Of a stretch of DNA of 64,000 nucleotides, positions 33,901 to 45,116 are shown piece after piece. Source of the stretch: Hyphochytrium catenoides (Eukaryota; Sar; Hyphochytriomycetes; Hyphochytriales; Hyphochytriaceae); the NCBI GenBank assembly GCA_900088475.1, contig FLMG01000016.1, positions 8,836 to 72,835 on the forward strand, in the 5' to 3' direction. How positions within the stretch are numbered: position 1 is the first letter of the stretch; the number at the start of each line of letters is the position of its first letter. The notes under the pieces were generated by a model. The model saw only the letters and a program-made list of their open reading frames with translations, did no database searches and was not told where the DNA came from. Both the position numbers and the translations under genes were made by a program.

Positions 33901-35872
33901 TTGGTGAAGGATTGGAGCTCCATTCTAGAACTGCCGATTAAAGCCACCTGAAGTCCTTCCTGCAGCATGGTCTTGACTCTCCCCACCACATACTCCACCT
34001 CACGGTGGAACGTTGGGAATTCCCTGTGCTGAACTTGGGCTAGGCTCGATAGGGAAGAGTTAGGCAAGGAGGCAACCTTGGGTGGCCTCAGGCAGCGGTG
34101 CCCTGTGACGTTGATCTTGGCAATGGCCGAGATGGCGCTGGCAGTGGTTTGAAACGCTGTTGAAAGTATCTCTTGATGAACGTTGGAGCCACACTTTGCT
34201 GCAACGGCCTCTAACCAGCCTTCGCGGCACCCTACGGAGTCTAAACGAGTGGCAATGGGACATGCAAAAAGCATAAGACTGCTCTCTTCGCGTGCATCAG
34301 AACTTCGACTGAGTCGAGCGAGGACTTCAACTGCCACGGGGCTGACGTTTTCTAAGCCGTCTACGACTATGTGTGGAAAGGTGTCGCTGACTTCTTCTAG
34401 CACATCGGGATGCTTCCTTAGCATTTCAGCAGTCTTATACACCATCCCCGTCCAACTCGAGAACTGGTGCTGGTCAAGCAGGGTGAGATATGCCTCATAG
34501 CATGCTGACAGCTCTTTCTGACCACCAAGATACTCAGTAGCCGCATCCAATGACCGAAAGTTAAGTGCCTCGGGCGCTGCACGATCTAAAATTTCAAAAC
34601 ACTGCTTTGGCGAAATGTTCTGGGCTTGCAGGTAGTCAAAGGTGGCAATTAATGCCCTTATCGACCCGTCAGCAGCCAGTGGAGAGTAGAAGCTGCAAGT
34701 AGCACCCGTCAGGTCGTAGTCGTACCTCACCAGGAGGCACAATCAGGAAAGATACCGAGACCGAGCATCTAACGGGGCAATATAGCGGTGTGGGGACAAA
34801 CAGGACGCTCGACAACAGTACCAAGAAATGGTGGTAAAAGTTAGAAGCAGAGGAGTATCCCAACAAAACTCACCGAGCTAAAGGAAGAGTGTGAATGTGT
34901 TGGTAGAGGAAGAGCTTAAGCTCGGTGCTGGAGATGGTATGATATCGAGAGGCATACTTTCCACCAGCCAGTGGGCCAAATTCTTCCAGAACTCTATCGC
35001 AGAATGAGAATATGGTATGGGCGGCTGGTGGTAACTGAGACGAATGGGAAGGAAGGGTGGCGCCCACATTTTAGCAAGCAACGACAGAGTGGGAAGCGGC
35101 CAGAGATAGACAAATCTTTCCAACGGATAAGGCAAGCAGAGCGCCGACAACCGAAAATAGTCGAAGAAAGGTACTGAGAGAAGTGAAGCTTCATTGAGTG
35201 CGCTGGACAGAGTAAGAGGGGTAAGTCTGTTCATACATGTCAGAGTTGGTCAGGCGATGTTGCTGAACAGTGTTAGGTGATTGTTAGTACCTTTCCGTAT
35301 GTGCCATTTAAATCTATAAGATGCTGAATCAAGGTGATCTCTGAGGAAGACGGGACTAACATCAGAGGCTCAGAATTGGTTGAGGAGTTCATCTCCGAGC
35401 ACAAGCGAAGAAAGCGTGTGACAGCCGTGACGGTTTTGCCTGTTCTCGGAAAGCCATGCACCAGGACTTTACCGGCGGGGTGATCTACAAGCTGAAGGAC
35501 AACTCTAAATATTATCATAAATAGCGCTGGGAAGCAGAATGGGGATCAATAGAGAGACGTTCAAGAGCTAAATGGTCAATCCTAGAGGCAGCCTGCCTAC
35601 AATGAACCAACCTTGCGCTGTGTCACAGTCAACTTCTCCTCCTGTAGCTTCAAACCTCGAGGATCCAGAAAGGAATAGGGCAAAGTAGAGAGGCATCTGT
35701 ATACGTGCCTTCTATTCGATACGAATTCCATCCCTACAACGTCTTCGCGGCTCAGTTTCCCGAGAGTGAAGATGTGATCACCACATCGTGGCCATGGCCG
35801 TAGGGACCGTCGCCTTGACTTTGAGGCCTTTCGAGCGAAGAATTGACTCCGCAAAAAAGGCAGCACGGCCAT
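30987..35872 (-). CDS. SF1 (UvrD/AddA-like) helicase with C-terminal iron-sulfur RecB/Cas4-type nuclease
   Basis: Multi-exon gene. The likely start is ATG at 35872 (MAVLPFLRSQFFARKASKSR, basic and Ser/Phe-rich, like an organelle presequence). Landmarks in order: a Q-motif-like LTVTQRKVA; Walker A GFPRTGKT near 35440; HTIFSFCDRVLEEFGP; a degenerate Walker B (HIVVDGLEN, large exon ending near 33860); a LYGLLSSPAYR 2B-type segment; DMEADVIFIVSAVDKNLPG; and motif-VI-like LLLKVMASARKSVIITSS (near 32380). A PD-(D/E)XK nuclease follows: LSFSQMDAYHRCPYQFFLYR (first Cys), GKALHEGI, an Asp in AVDISGIWDL, IVEYKSR and QLKLYSLAYEKVYG. The last exon ends with C-x2-C-x5-C (SCRFCAYSHIC), completing a four-Cys iron-sulfur staple as in AddAB and Cas4 nucleases. 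A role in processing broken DNA ends, perhaps in an organelle, is inferred. Exon limits in the middle are approximate. Confidence 0.85.
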
Positions 35873-36812
35873 TGCTCCTGAATCACTGGTTTCGACTTTC
35901 AACTCCAGTCATCGCCTTCAAAGCTGCCGCTCTTCGCCCTGCGTCTCCTCTCGTGATAAAGGCCTCATTGTTCCCATTTGACTGCCTCTTCGCAGAGATT
36001 TCCCGGAGCTCTAAACAGATTTCCGAAGCTCCGATAAGAATCCAAACACATGTCTTGAAGGAGCCTATATGGCCGGTAGCGGCTATCAAACTTGACCAAA
36101 CTGTTAGACTTGACGAGTCGAAAGTGAAAATCACGTTTTGGACGGGCTTCCAAGCAACAGAATAGCGGAGCTGTACGTCACTCCTTCCCTGTTAATAAGA
36201 TGTTGCCTTGGGCAAACTACTCCGCCAAGGCTATCAGTGCGTTAGCCGCTATTTTGTATCTAAAATTTGTTGTTACTTAGTGGGAGTTTGTGGGAGAGTG
36301 AAGACTGAGAGAGTGACGAGACAGAGCAGGTGACAGACAACGCGAGTTGTAGAGATAGAAGCCTGACTAACTAGCAGACAGTGACAAAACGATGTATATG
36401 AAACAGAGAGAGGGAGAGACCCAAGAAGGGAGAAGAGATAAACATTGACGGCTGTGTTGAGAGACAGAGAGGGAGAGAGGGAGAGAGGGAGAGATCAGGA
36501 GCAAGGCTGGAAGACCTTTCCAGAGATATTTTTGAGATCGCTGATGAATTTTGGAGGCTGAAGAGCCGATGACAAAAGCTCCTTTCAAGACCCTTAACGA
36601 GGTAGACACCGCACCAAGCACCTGCGGGGACTCTCAGCAGTGGGATTCTGCAGAGCTTCTTGCCTTTTGGGGCAGATCCCGGTGTATTTATCCTGAAAGA
36701 ACGAAGGTTTTCTCCATAGACTACAAAAAGGACGGCTAAGCAAGGTCCACTTAACTGAAAAGACAAACTTCTGGTGGGCTGACCGTGCATTTAGGCGACG
36801 ATATTAGGCATC
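35873..36812. other. Intergenic region between divergent genes with GA-rich tract
   Basis: About 940 bp separating the divergent helicase-nuclease (-) and VAP (+) genes. It holds a GAGAGGGAGAGAGG-type tract at about 36408-36496, roughly 320-400 bp upstream of the VAP start, and no convincing exon. Confidence 0.45.
36408..36496. repeat. GA-rich tract (GAGAGGGAGAGA type)
   Basis: Imperfect repeats of GAGAGGGA on the + strand, 320-400 bp upstream of the VAP start codon in the divergent promoter region. Confidence 0.8.
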
Positions 36813-38688
36813 ATGGCAGAGAAACCCAAGGCAGAGGTAGGGTTTGGCCTTCACCACCCTCTTTTCACTGATGTATGCAATCACTGTTTGACATACTTTC
36901 TGTACCACTAGGTGGAGTTGGATCCCAGCGACAGTTTGAGTTTCACATTGGTCGGTGGAACTGCACCAGAGGCTACTTTACTCATTAGAAATGTATCCAG
37001 TGCCAAAGTGGCTTTCAAAGTCAAGACCACACAACCGAGGAGGTGAAGCATAACGGGATTCTTCGCCGTTCCTTGTCTTCTCTTAATCTAACTTTTACTC
37101 TACCGCCCGTGTAGGTACCTAGTGCGCCCCAATCAGGGCATGCTTGACCTCAACGCATCATCACAAATTACTGTCATCCTTCAGCAGAGGGACTGTGACG
37201 ACTTGCTGGCTGCCGACCCCAGGTGAGACCTGCCAACAGATGGCAATTACATCTGCTAGGTCTAAAAGGTGTCCGCAAACTGGTGCGGTATACGATACAG
37301 GGACCGGGATCAGTCCAATGATAAGTTTCTGGTGCAGTCAATGGCTTTAGAGAATGACTTCTACCAAACTGTTGTGGACAAGACACCTAAGGTAATGAGG
37401 AAGGCAACAAAGCGTCTGAAAGTGGTATGGAAGCTCTAACACACCGAACTGACTAGGAGCAAGCGGATGATCTGGCGCAAATGTGGGCCAAGGCAAACAA
37501 GAAAGATCTGTCAAATAAGAAGCTTCGTTGTAGTTTTACATTGGTAGGTTCCGGTCCGCACTCGCTCTGTTCCTTTTTCTACCCCTCTATCCTGAGGAAT
37601 AAGCATTGAAAATGAAGATGATGAGCGTTCCGGTCTCTCTTAGCTGCAAATTCTACATTCTCTCGGTCTCTCCTCACAATTAAAACGGGATCATGCAGCC
37701 TTCCAGTACTCGGCCTGACGCTCAGGCATCCGGAGAGGCTCCTCGCAAGACGGAGATGCTCAAAAATGCTCTTCTAGCTGGGCAGCAGAATCTGACAGGA
37801 GAGTCTGGCAAGTCTGACGGAAGTCAGATGTTAAATGAGGTCGCTAGCCTAAGGAAGAAGTACGACGAGGTACGCTTGTCATCGTGGCAACAGTCCCGTG
37901 CTCAGCTCTGGCTGTTCCACTTTCTCCAAACTGACAGTCCAAGTCCAAGGTTGAACGCTCGCCTATCTTCGAATGCCTCATCACGTTGTTTTCCGGCCGT
38001 ACGCTTTCTCTTACATTGTCGTGGTCTCTTCCAGCTTGTGGCATTCACAGTGCAGCTCACAGCTCAGCGGGATCAGCTAATGAACGATCTCGAAAAGTCA
38101 AAACAGAAGGCCTTGAAATATCAGGCAGAGGCAGAGAAAGCAAAAGGTAAAAATCTGTTAACAGCAGCCAGTAGTTCGCTAAGCTCTCTTCTCTTTGCGA
38201 CAGAGTTACTTTCTTCCTTTCTTTCCTCATTTCCCTCTCTCTGGAGTTCTTGGTCCACGGGTGCAATGGTTCCAGGACCGTCGACTACTCCTCTCGCTCG
38301 CTAGGGCAAGTCAATGACAATGCGGGCTGGGCTGACGTACATAGACTGTCTTGGTGCAGAAGATTGTTTCTCCGCTTTCTTCTTCTGACAACCAGTTCCC
38401 TACCTCTTCTGTCAACCTTCCCCATCTGAGTTGCTGCGTTTCACGCATCCTTGCAGAGTCAGGCCTTCGACAGAGGAATAGAGGTTCCACAGATATCTCC
38501 GCTGCGGCTACCAGTGACGCTGCGATGAAAAAAGGCCAAGTCGAAGCGGTACGTTCAGTGCAGCATGTGGAGTGAGGCTTTCAGCTAACGGAGTTCTATT
38601 TGCAACTTGTCGTTTGCAGGGATTCAAGCTCTTCCATCTTATAGTTGCTGCCCTTTTCGCCTTCCTCATCGGAAAGTATCTGACCTAG
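36813..38688 (+). CDS. VAP-family ER membrane protein (MSP domain, coiled coil, C-terminal anchor)
   Basis: Multi-exon gene starting MAEKPKAE (exon 36813-36836), then 36912-37042 and further exons, ending TAG at 38686-38688. The MSP domain is clear: VELDPSDSLSFTLVGG, ATLLIRNVSSAKVAFKVKTT, then RRYLVRPNQGMLDLNASSQ and ITVILQQRD, matching the beta-sandwich and the FFAT-binding face of VAP proteins (KVKTT region). It continues with DKFLVQSMAL, a Ser/Pro/Gly linker (PSSTRPDAQASGEAPRK), a short coiled coil (LVAFTVQLTAQRDQLMNDLE), and finally a tail anchor FHLIVAALFAFLIGKYLT. VAPs tether the ER to other membranes by binding FFAT motifs of lipid-transfer proteins. The stop lies only 127 bp from the stop of the convergent aspartic protease gene. 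Confidence 0.92.
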
Positions 38689-38815
38689 ATGCCGCCGAGT
38701 AACCACCACGGACCAAAAAAGACTAAGAAATATGGGAGAGAAAGGAGACACATTCTGTTCTATGAACGTTTCATTGACGTATAAGCCGCTTGGCCGCACC
38801 CTAATATCCTAGAAC

Positions 38816-41800
38816 CTATACGAACTCGTCCTCATCTTCGTCCCGTCCGCGTGCAGCTACAGCTTTAGGGGAAGTAGGGCGAGGCGAAAGTTGGGGAGAG
38901 CGCCGATGAGGAGGAATAATAATATCGATTTCCTCATCTTCTTCCTCTGCTATGACATGAACCGGATCGTCGGAGGGCAAAAGCCCACCACTCTCCTCTT
39001 GTCCAGTCTCCAGCGACCTTGCGGAGTTCACGTCGTCTGAGCGTGCCCCGCCGACTATTAACTCGTTGTCATCCCCTAATTGAACGCCAAGGCATAGCAA
39101 AGGGAAACCGCACAAGAAGCAGGAACGATCAACGGACAACGTTAGGCTGAAGGAGGTACCCATGACAGTTAGAAAAGATTCCCTACCTTCTTGGTCAGCC
39201 CCATCTACACGCTCCCACGAGTGTCGTTTCGTTCTCCAGATCACGGCCACTGCTATAAGCAGCAGGCACCCAGCGGCAATAGCAACAGAAGCCACCACTA
39301 CATAAGCAGGAACACCCTCGTCCTCGTCCTTTCCCTTGTCAGCACCAGCAGCTACGTTGGTCTGTGCGCTCGCAGCTTCTCCTGCAATCACGGAAGGAGA
39401 AGGGGTTGTGAACGGTGCAGGAGACGGAATAGGGGAGGTTGGACTAGAGGGCGATGGGGTTGGAGCTGCGGCGGGCTCCTTGCCTGATGTGGGGGCGAGT
39501 GCATTTGTTGGTGTGGCGGTAGTTGCAGTAGGCACCGGCGATGTAGGAGTGAGTGGAGTGGTTGGTGCAGCACTGGGGACACCGTTGGCAGGTGTCGGAC
39601 CAGAGGTCGTTAGGGGAATGGTGCTATTGGTGGTTGTGTTAGAAGTTGCTGCAGTTGTGTTTGCAACTGTGGGCGTAGTCGTGGAAGATGTCGTAGTATT
39701 GGTATCAGAAGGGGCCCCTGTAGGGAGCACTGTTATCGCAATATCTTCAGCTGCAGACGTAACGTTGGTAGTGTTTGAGCCCGCAACAACCGTGGCATTT
39801 TCTACTGTCCCTGGCGGCTTCGTGGGCACTGCTGGCGGAGCCACCAGAGGAGGAGAAGGGGTGGTAGCATTAGCGTCAGGTGAGGTTGGGGTCATTACTT
39901 CTGTGGGACCGACGGTTTTTGCCGCAGTTACATTCGCCGTGTTGTTAGCAATAGGGACCATGGCCTTCCCGATGGTAGGGGCAGCCGTAGAAATAGTAGT
40001 TGGGCTGACAGTAGGAATGGCCGTCGATGGCTGACCATCTGTGTTGGAGGAGAGAACAGACGAGGCGCGAGGAAAGTGTGAGGCGCTGCAATGTTTGGCC
40101 TCTTTGGGGTTCAAGATGGCGGGAGTGCTCTCCTTTGACACGCCACATCATACGGGCCCACAACCGACAAAAGCCAACCCACCATCGCCCAAGAGTTAAA
40201 CGGCAAACTCTCTAGAGTAAGGTAAAAGTGCAGGAAAATGCGACGCACAAGGGTAAAAGAATGAACCTTACCCGGTGCAGTGCAGTCAGTCTTCATGAAC
40301 GCAAGCCTTCTCCCTTCAACGTCAAAGATCACATTGTGATTCATCATCACGGAGGCACCAATCACTGCCCAGAGAGAGAAGCTTAGCACCTCTAGTGCAT
40401 CAACCAATGTGTTGGTCCCTTACCACCTCCCGAGCCTTCGGTGAAAAAGATCGTGGTGACGTAGGTGTCAGCTTTCTTCTTTGACTTCTCAAAGTACTGA
40501 GTTGCTGGAATAGACAATGTGACGGCCGACTTGGAGATACCTGGGGCAAGCCAAGACTTTAGGACTATGGCATAAGGCCTTTCCTGTACTTCCCTCCTTC
40601 CTCCTTCCCCGTACTCGCTCATCTCACTCTTGACACAGCGGCCCTGAAGCGCTTCAGTGCTTAGAAATTTCTGTCGTGAGCAATTGCCGAAAGCGTCTGG
40701 CTCTCTTTGGCCTCGGTAAGAAACTAGATCGCATTGCGCTCAACTGTCTTTCTCGTAGCCAAGGCTGGCCTTATTCCTTGATTTCCCCGCCTCTTCCTTA
40801 CCTTCAAAGACAAAGACGAGGTCCGGAAGCTTCTTGAAGGTTTCTTTGGGGATCACAATAGTGGCATCTTCTTTGTTGGGATAGTCGAGGCCCGTAGCTT
40901 CCTTGAACTTCTTCAGGAAAGGGCCTGCCGCTCTACTGCTCAGGTAGGTGTCCGTGGTCCCGCTGTCCACTATGGTGCCCTTCCCTTGGTTCCAAACATA
41001 CTCTGGTAGCCCTAAACCGCCATCTTGACCAATCTTGAAATCCAACATCTTCACGTTAAACCACCTGGAAGGCAAGTGGGAAGGGTAGAGGGCAGAACCG
41101 GAAGTGGCAAGAGCAAGAGGGGAAATAGCGATTAGATATTTTAGCTTCTCAAGGTCTTCTTCGTTTACTTGAGATACCCGCTCGAACTGGTTGGACCAAT
41201 GCGGAGCCAATCAGGCTCTGAGGCGTTTCCGCGAGTGGGCTCGCCTATCGTCATGTACCCGCCTTTCGGTGCGAAGCACAAGCTAAACATCTCTCTATTA
41301 ATCTTCTTCTGCTTTCTCATTGCGGAGATCAGGTTGTTTCCTTCAAACGCAAGGGATACCGGGCAAAGTCAGTGCTTGTCCACACAAGATAAACCGCATA
41401 CTGTTTTACAGTCACAGCAGCTTAAGGGACGAGGGTAGCACCAGTTGGTAATCGAGTAAAAAGAAGATGAAAATCCAGAGATGATAAATAATATAGGTGG
41501 GCAGCTGACGGGACGGACGAGACGTCTTTCATAGAGCATGAAAGAAGAGGAAAGAGACAGCGAGAGCTCTGCGTTCAGACTAAACGAGGTACCTGTATTC
41601 GATAGCCCAATAATGCCATTCTCGACTTGAGTCACAAAGAGAGCTACAGAATGTTACGTCAATTCAGGCACAGACACAACGCCGACGTAAGAAGGAGGTA
41701 GGAGTGAGAGCAAACTAACGCACTTATGCGTGGCACACTGGGACACGTGGGCTAAGAGAGCCAGCATTGCCGGTGAAGGACGCGCAAAAGTAGTTAACTT

Positions 41801-42894
41801 ACCAGTCGTGAAGTATTGACAAGCGAACTCAAAGGGCACGCCCTCCAAGGAGGAGTTACCCGAGGGTCGCTTTGCATCACTGTCAAAAGTGACCAGGTCC
41901 CGAATCTTTACCCCTTTCCACTGACTCCCCTCAGAGTAGCTCTACAATCGCCATAGTGCAATTAGTATGCCAGCAGGATAAGTAACGAGTTGCAAATAGA
42001 GAGTTGCTTCGCAGTCTCTAAAGAGAATGAAGCAAGACAAAGCACGTTTAATGGTGACAGACCTGCACTATCGCGCATTTGTTCTCTAAGTGATAGTCCT
42101 GGCTGCAGCCTGCGGTGTAGGGCACATAGGAGGCGCTCGAGCTCTTGCTTGCGTCAAAATACTTATCTGTGTGGTTACCACACACTTTCGTCTCACATCT
42201 GAATGCCATTTGGTCGGAAAGTCAGGCCGGAGGCATCATGGAAAGGAAATGTTAAAGCAAAGAAGAACTCGAATAGAGAAGATGAAGAGGTCTCAACCAA
42301 GAAAGAGAGCAGGAGCACCGCGCTGCAGAATATTCTTCCTCTAAGAAGACATACGTACTGTGCACAAGGAAATGCGAGGATGTGACTGCCAGTATCCAGG
42401 ATAACAGAGGCACGTTGTGGTGGGGTTCCCACTAGAACCTCAGCATAGTGAGTCCTAAAGTGCATTGCGTCATGTGTCAAAGATCCTGCTCAAAATCAAG
42501 AACCACACAACAGTAATGTGACACCTACCCTTCGCCCACTGCTAAGGCGACTGTGTGCATATCAATGTCTGCCAGTGAGCGGCGGAACCGTGCTCTTCTC
42601 TGTCTGACACGCTAGAGCCACGATTTTAGAATAGAATTTTTGAAAGAAAGTGCAAGAGAAGGTAACCCATGAAAGAAGATCCTACAAGGAAAAAGCAAAC
42701 ATGTCCACCTTACTCGCATCAGTGTACTTGGGTCTCGTTGTAGAGCTATTCTGTTGCTCGAAGCGGTAAAGAGCTCTTGATCAGGAGCACTATTTCCAGA
42801 AAAGGGAGAGAGAACAACTTCTTCACTTCCGTAGGCCTGTCCTGCGCAAAACAGAGCCATCCCCAGCAGCGCAATATAACGACAAACGCCCATG
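38816..42894 (-). CDS. Membrane-anchored pepsin-family aspartic protease, plasmepsin V/ASP5-like, with mucin-like stalk
   Basis: Multi-exon gene starting at 42894 with a signal peptide (MGVCRYIALLGMALFCAGQA). The first catalytic Asp is in VLVGTPPQRASVILDTGSH (DTGS). A Cys-rich insert follows (CETKVCGNHTDKYF, then AGCSQDYHLENKC), leading to SYSEGSQWKGVKIRDLVTFD. This arrangement is typical of plasmepsin V and Toxoplasma ASP5-type proteases. VTQVENGIIGLS and the second catalytic Asp in GTIVDSGTTDTYL follow, then IGASVMMNHNVIFDVEGRRL. The last large exon (about 40130-38816) encodes a roughly 220-residue Thr/Pro/Ser/Ala stalk with many N-x-T sites, a membrane span (YVVVASVAIAAGCLLLIAVA), basic WRTKRH, and an acidic tail ending DEDEDEFV. 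Expected to sit in the secretory pathway or at the cell surface. Family members in parasites and oomycetes process exported proteins; the substrate here is unknown. Confidence 0.88.
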
Positions 42895-44067
42895 ATTCCG
42901 GTCTTCTTCAGAGTCGCAGGTAAACAGACAACCTTCAATACAATCAGTCCGCAAAGAGCTACTGCCCATACATCATCCAACCTAGCGATGAAGGAAGCTG
43001 CTAGGCTTTGTGCCCTTGATGTGGGGCCTGTGTGTGTGACCTCTAGGGTTAGGGGCGATACTCCATATCTCACCCTGGTCTTCCAGCAACCGAACGGACC
43101 TTGCAGCAACGATGTGGGGGTGACCAACAGCCTAAGGAGAGACGTGTCTTTGCTCGCTCCAATTGCCAGCTCCACGACTTGCTGCTTGTCTCTTCTTATA
43201 GCTCGAGAATAGGCCCTGTCCCTGCGTTCTCACGGCTCCGTTGCTCTCATCAGAGCAAAGCCTCAGCAGCTGCCTCAGGGTTCACACAGAGGGGAAGTGG
43301 CATGATAGTGTCATTGGCAACTGAGGAGCGGCGATAATGGGAAAACGGCGCTGTGATGGCGAGCTCGTCTGAGATAAAACCATGAAACCCTGCGATGCGA
43401 TGCTGTCTCTCTCTCCTCCACACTTCATAACATCTCACACTTAAAGCACCTCTTTGCCAGATGGCAAGATTACGGCTTCGGTGTGTTTTGTAATGGACCA
43501 TACCTGTGATTTATTTGTCAAGAACGGTTGTTTAGTAGTAGACAGTTTAAGTCTGAGTATTGACATTCTAAGATCTGATAATGTAAGAGGCGCTTTAAGG
43601 TGGGTGTTGTTTGATGTGTCATGTGATGCTCGTTTCTGATCTTGTACTATAAGAGATAAAGGGCAACGGATTTGTCATGATAGCTGGAATATCTTGATCA
43701 TTACGGATACCCATGGTATTGGTGGCTCCCACAAGAGTTTCAGAATCCATTGTAAGAAGGAATCATTCCCACGATGATGAAGCTGAAGCTGTGAGAATCT
43801 TCATGAAAGCTTCACAACGGACTTCTTGAGCTCTGGAGGTACATAGTTCTAGGTGTTGGAGAGCTTTGCTAGCTCTTCTGAACAGCGATTATCCTGCCTC
43901 TTATACTCTTAGGAGTCCCGACATCCAGCTGCAGAGTAAGGCTACCTGAATAGGGGACAGTAGGCGAGGTAGGGAGGTAGAGCTCCATTGCACTCTGTTG
44001 TCAGAAGCTCGACAATACACCGGTGTCTTGGCAGGTCTCCAGCTCCTCAGCTGACAATATTACGAGG
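42895..44067. other. Intergenic region between divergent genes, no gene seen
   Basis: About 1.2 kb separating the divergent aspartic protease (-) and small coiled-coil (+) genes. Small frames here have no motif. Expected to contain two promoters. Confidence 0.45.
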
Positions 44068-44661
44068 ATGAGCGGAGTCCCAGCTATTATCTTCAAAGTT
44101 CGCAAGCTCCGTAAGGCTGTGGAGGAGGTCTTTGAAAGGATGTACGTATCCCGCTTTGGGTTGCTGCCTGCTACCTTTTCACAGGACACATATAACTCTT
44201 GTTCAACAGAGAAAAGATGGGTCCAGCCAACTACACTCCCAGTCAAGGCATGGGTAAGCTCTACTTTCCGGTCTCAAGATGCGGCCTTACTTTTCCACCT
44301 AATTTCTCGCCTTATTATAGAGGACCGGCAGCAGCTTAAGGATATGATGGAAGAGGTTATGCAGCAGGTAACTTAGCCTTAGCGCTCTGACTTCTGGCGC
44401 CAAGAGAGGTTGCTAAGCTTTAGCGTCAGATGGACCAGGCAGACGTGAATGATCTTACGAAGAATCCTCTAGCCAAGAAGACAGACGCTGAAATAGAGGT
44501 GAGCCCGCACCATTATATAGTCCTCGGGATACATACGTCCAATAAGGGCCCTAACCGTGGCCCTGCAGAGCTTAAGCAAGGAGATCATAGAGCTGAAGAA
44601 TGAGCGCTCAGCTATCCATCATCGCTGTGCAGCATCTGTGAAAGGAATGGTCTCTTTATAG
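44068..44661 (+). CDS. Small coiled-coil protein, five exons
   Basis: I do not recognise this gene. Five short exons join with consistent phase and canonical splice sites: 44068-44141, 44210-44253, 44321-44367, 44424-44498 and 44569-44661 (TAG). They give 110 aa beginning MSGVPAIIFKVRKLRKAVEE and ending SVKGMVSL. Most of it is predicted helical and charged (EDRQQLKDMMEEVMQQRQMD, then SLSKEIIELKNERSAIHHR), so a coiled-coil adaptor is plausible. A GT after the Met of KGM could also be a donor, so the true C terminus might lie further downstream. Confidence 0.6.
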
Positions 44662-45116
44662 CCTTCCTGCGACGACGCTCCTCCATAAATCGCCCCATTC
44701 CTCTCCTTCCACTTATTTATTCATGTTGCAAATCTCCGTCGTTCCCTTCTTTAGCATCGTCCAAAGGGTACTTAAGTTGAAGCGTCAAATGAAGTCGCTC
44801 TTGCAGCTTTACTAATATAGGAGATTGTAAAGAATCCAGAAACGCTCAGTCTGCAGAGGGACAATCTCCGCTACATCTCCTTCCTTAACGCTGCTGCTAT
44901 TGTCCTCTCCTTTTAAGTGTATATAGCCTTACTCACAGTGGCGATAGATGGCCACTGTGCGAGCTGGAATGTAGACCTAAAGCATAAAGGCATTAGTCAG
45001 CTTTTTGTGGAAGGGCATGAGGTTAGAGTCTAACGGTCTAGTAGAACCCGAGAGCGTGAGCAGGAGGCAAGAAGGATAAAGAAGTGAGCCGACAAAGAGT
45101 CCATCTGATATAAGAG
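44662..45116. other. Intergenic region between convergent genes
   Basis: About 450 bp; possible 3' UTRs. A stretch reading LKRQMKSLLQLY (about 44778-44813) resembles more coiled coil and might be an additional exon of the upstream gene, but no complete splice model was found. Confidence 0.4.

Noticed and set aside
39336-40034. 232-aa Val/Gly/Ala-rich open frame on the + strand
   Set aside because: Antisense to the Thr/Pro-rich stalk of the aspartic protease; low-complexity sequence keeps both strands open.
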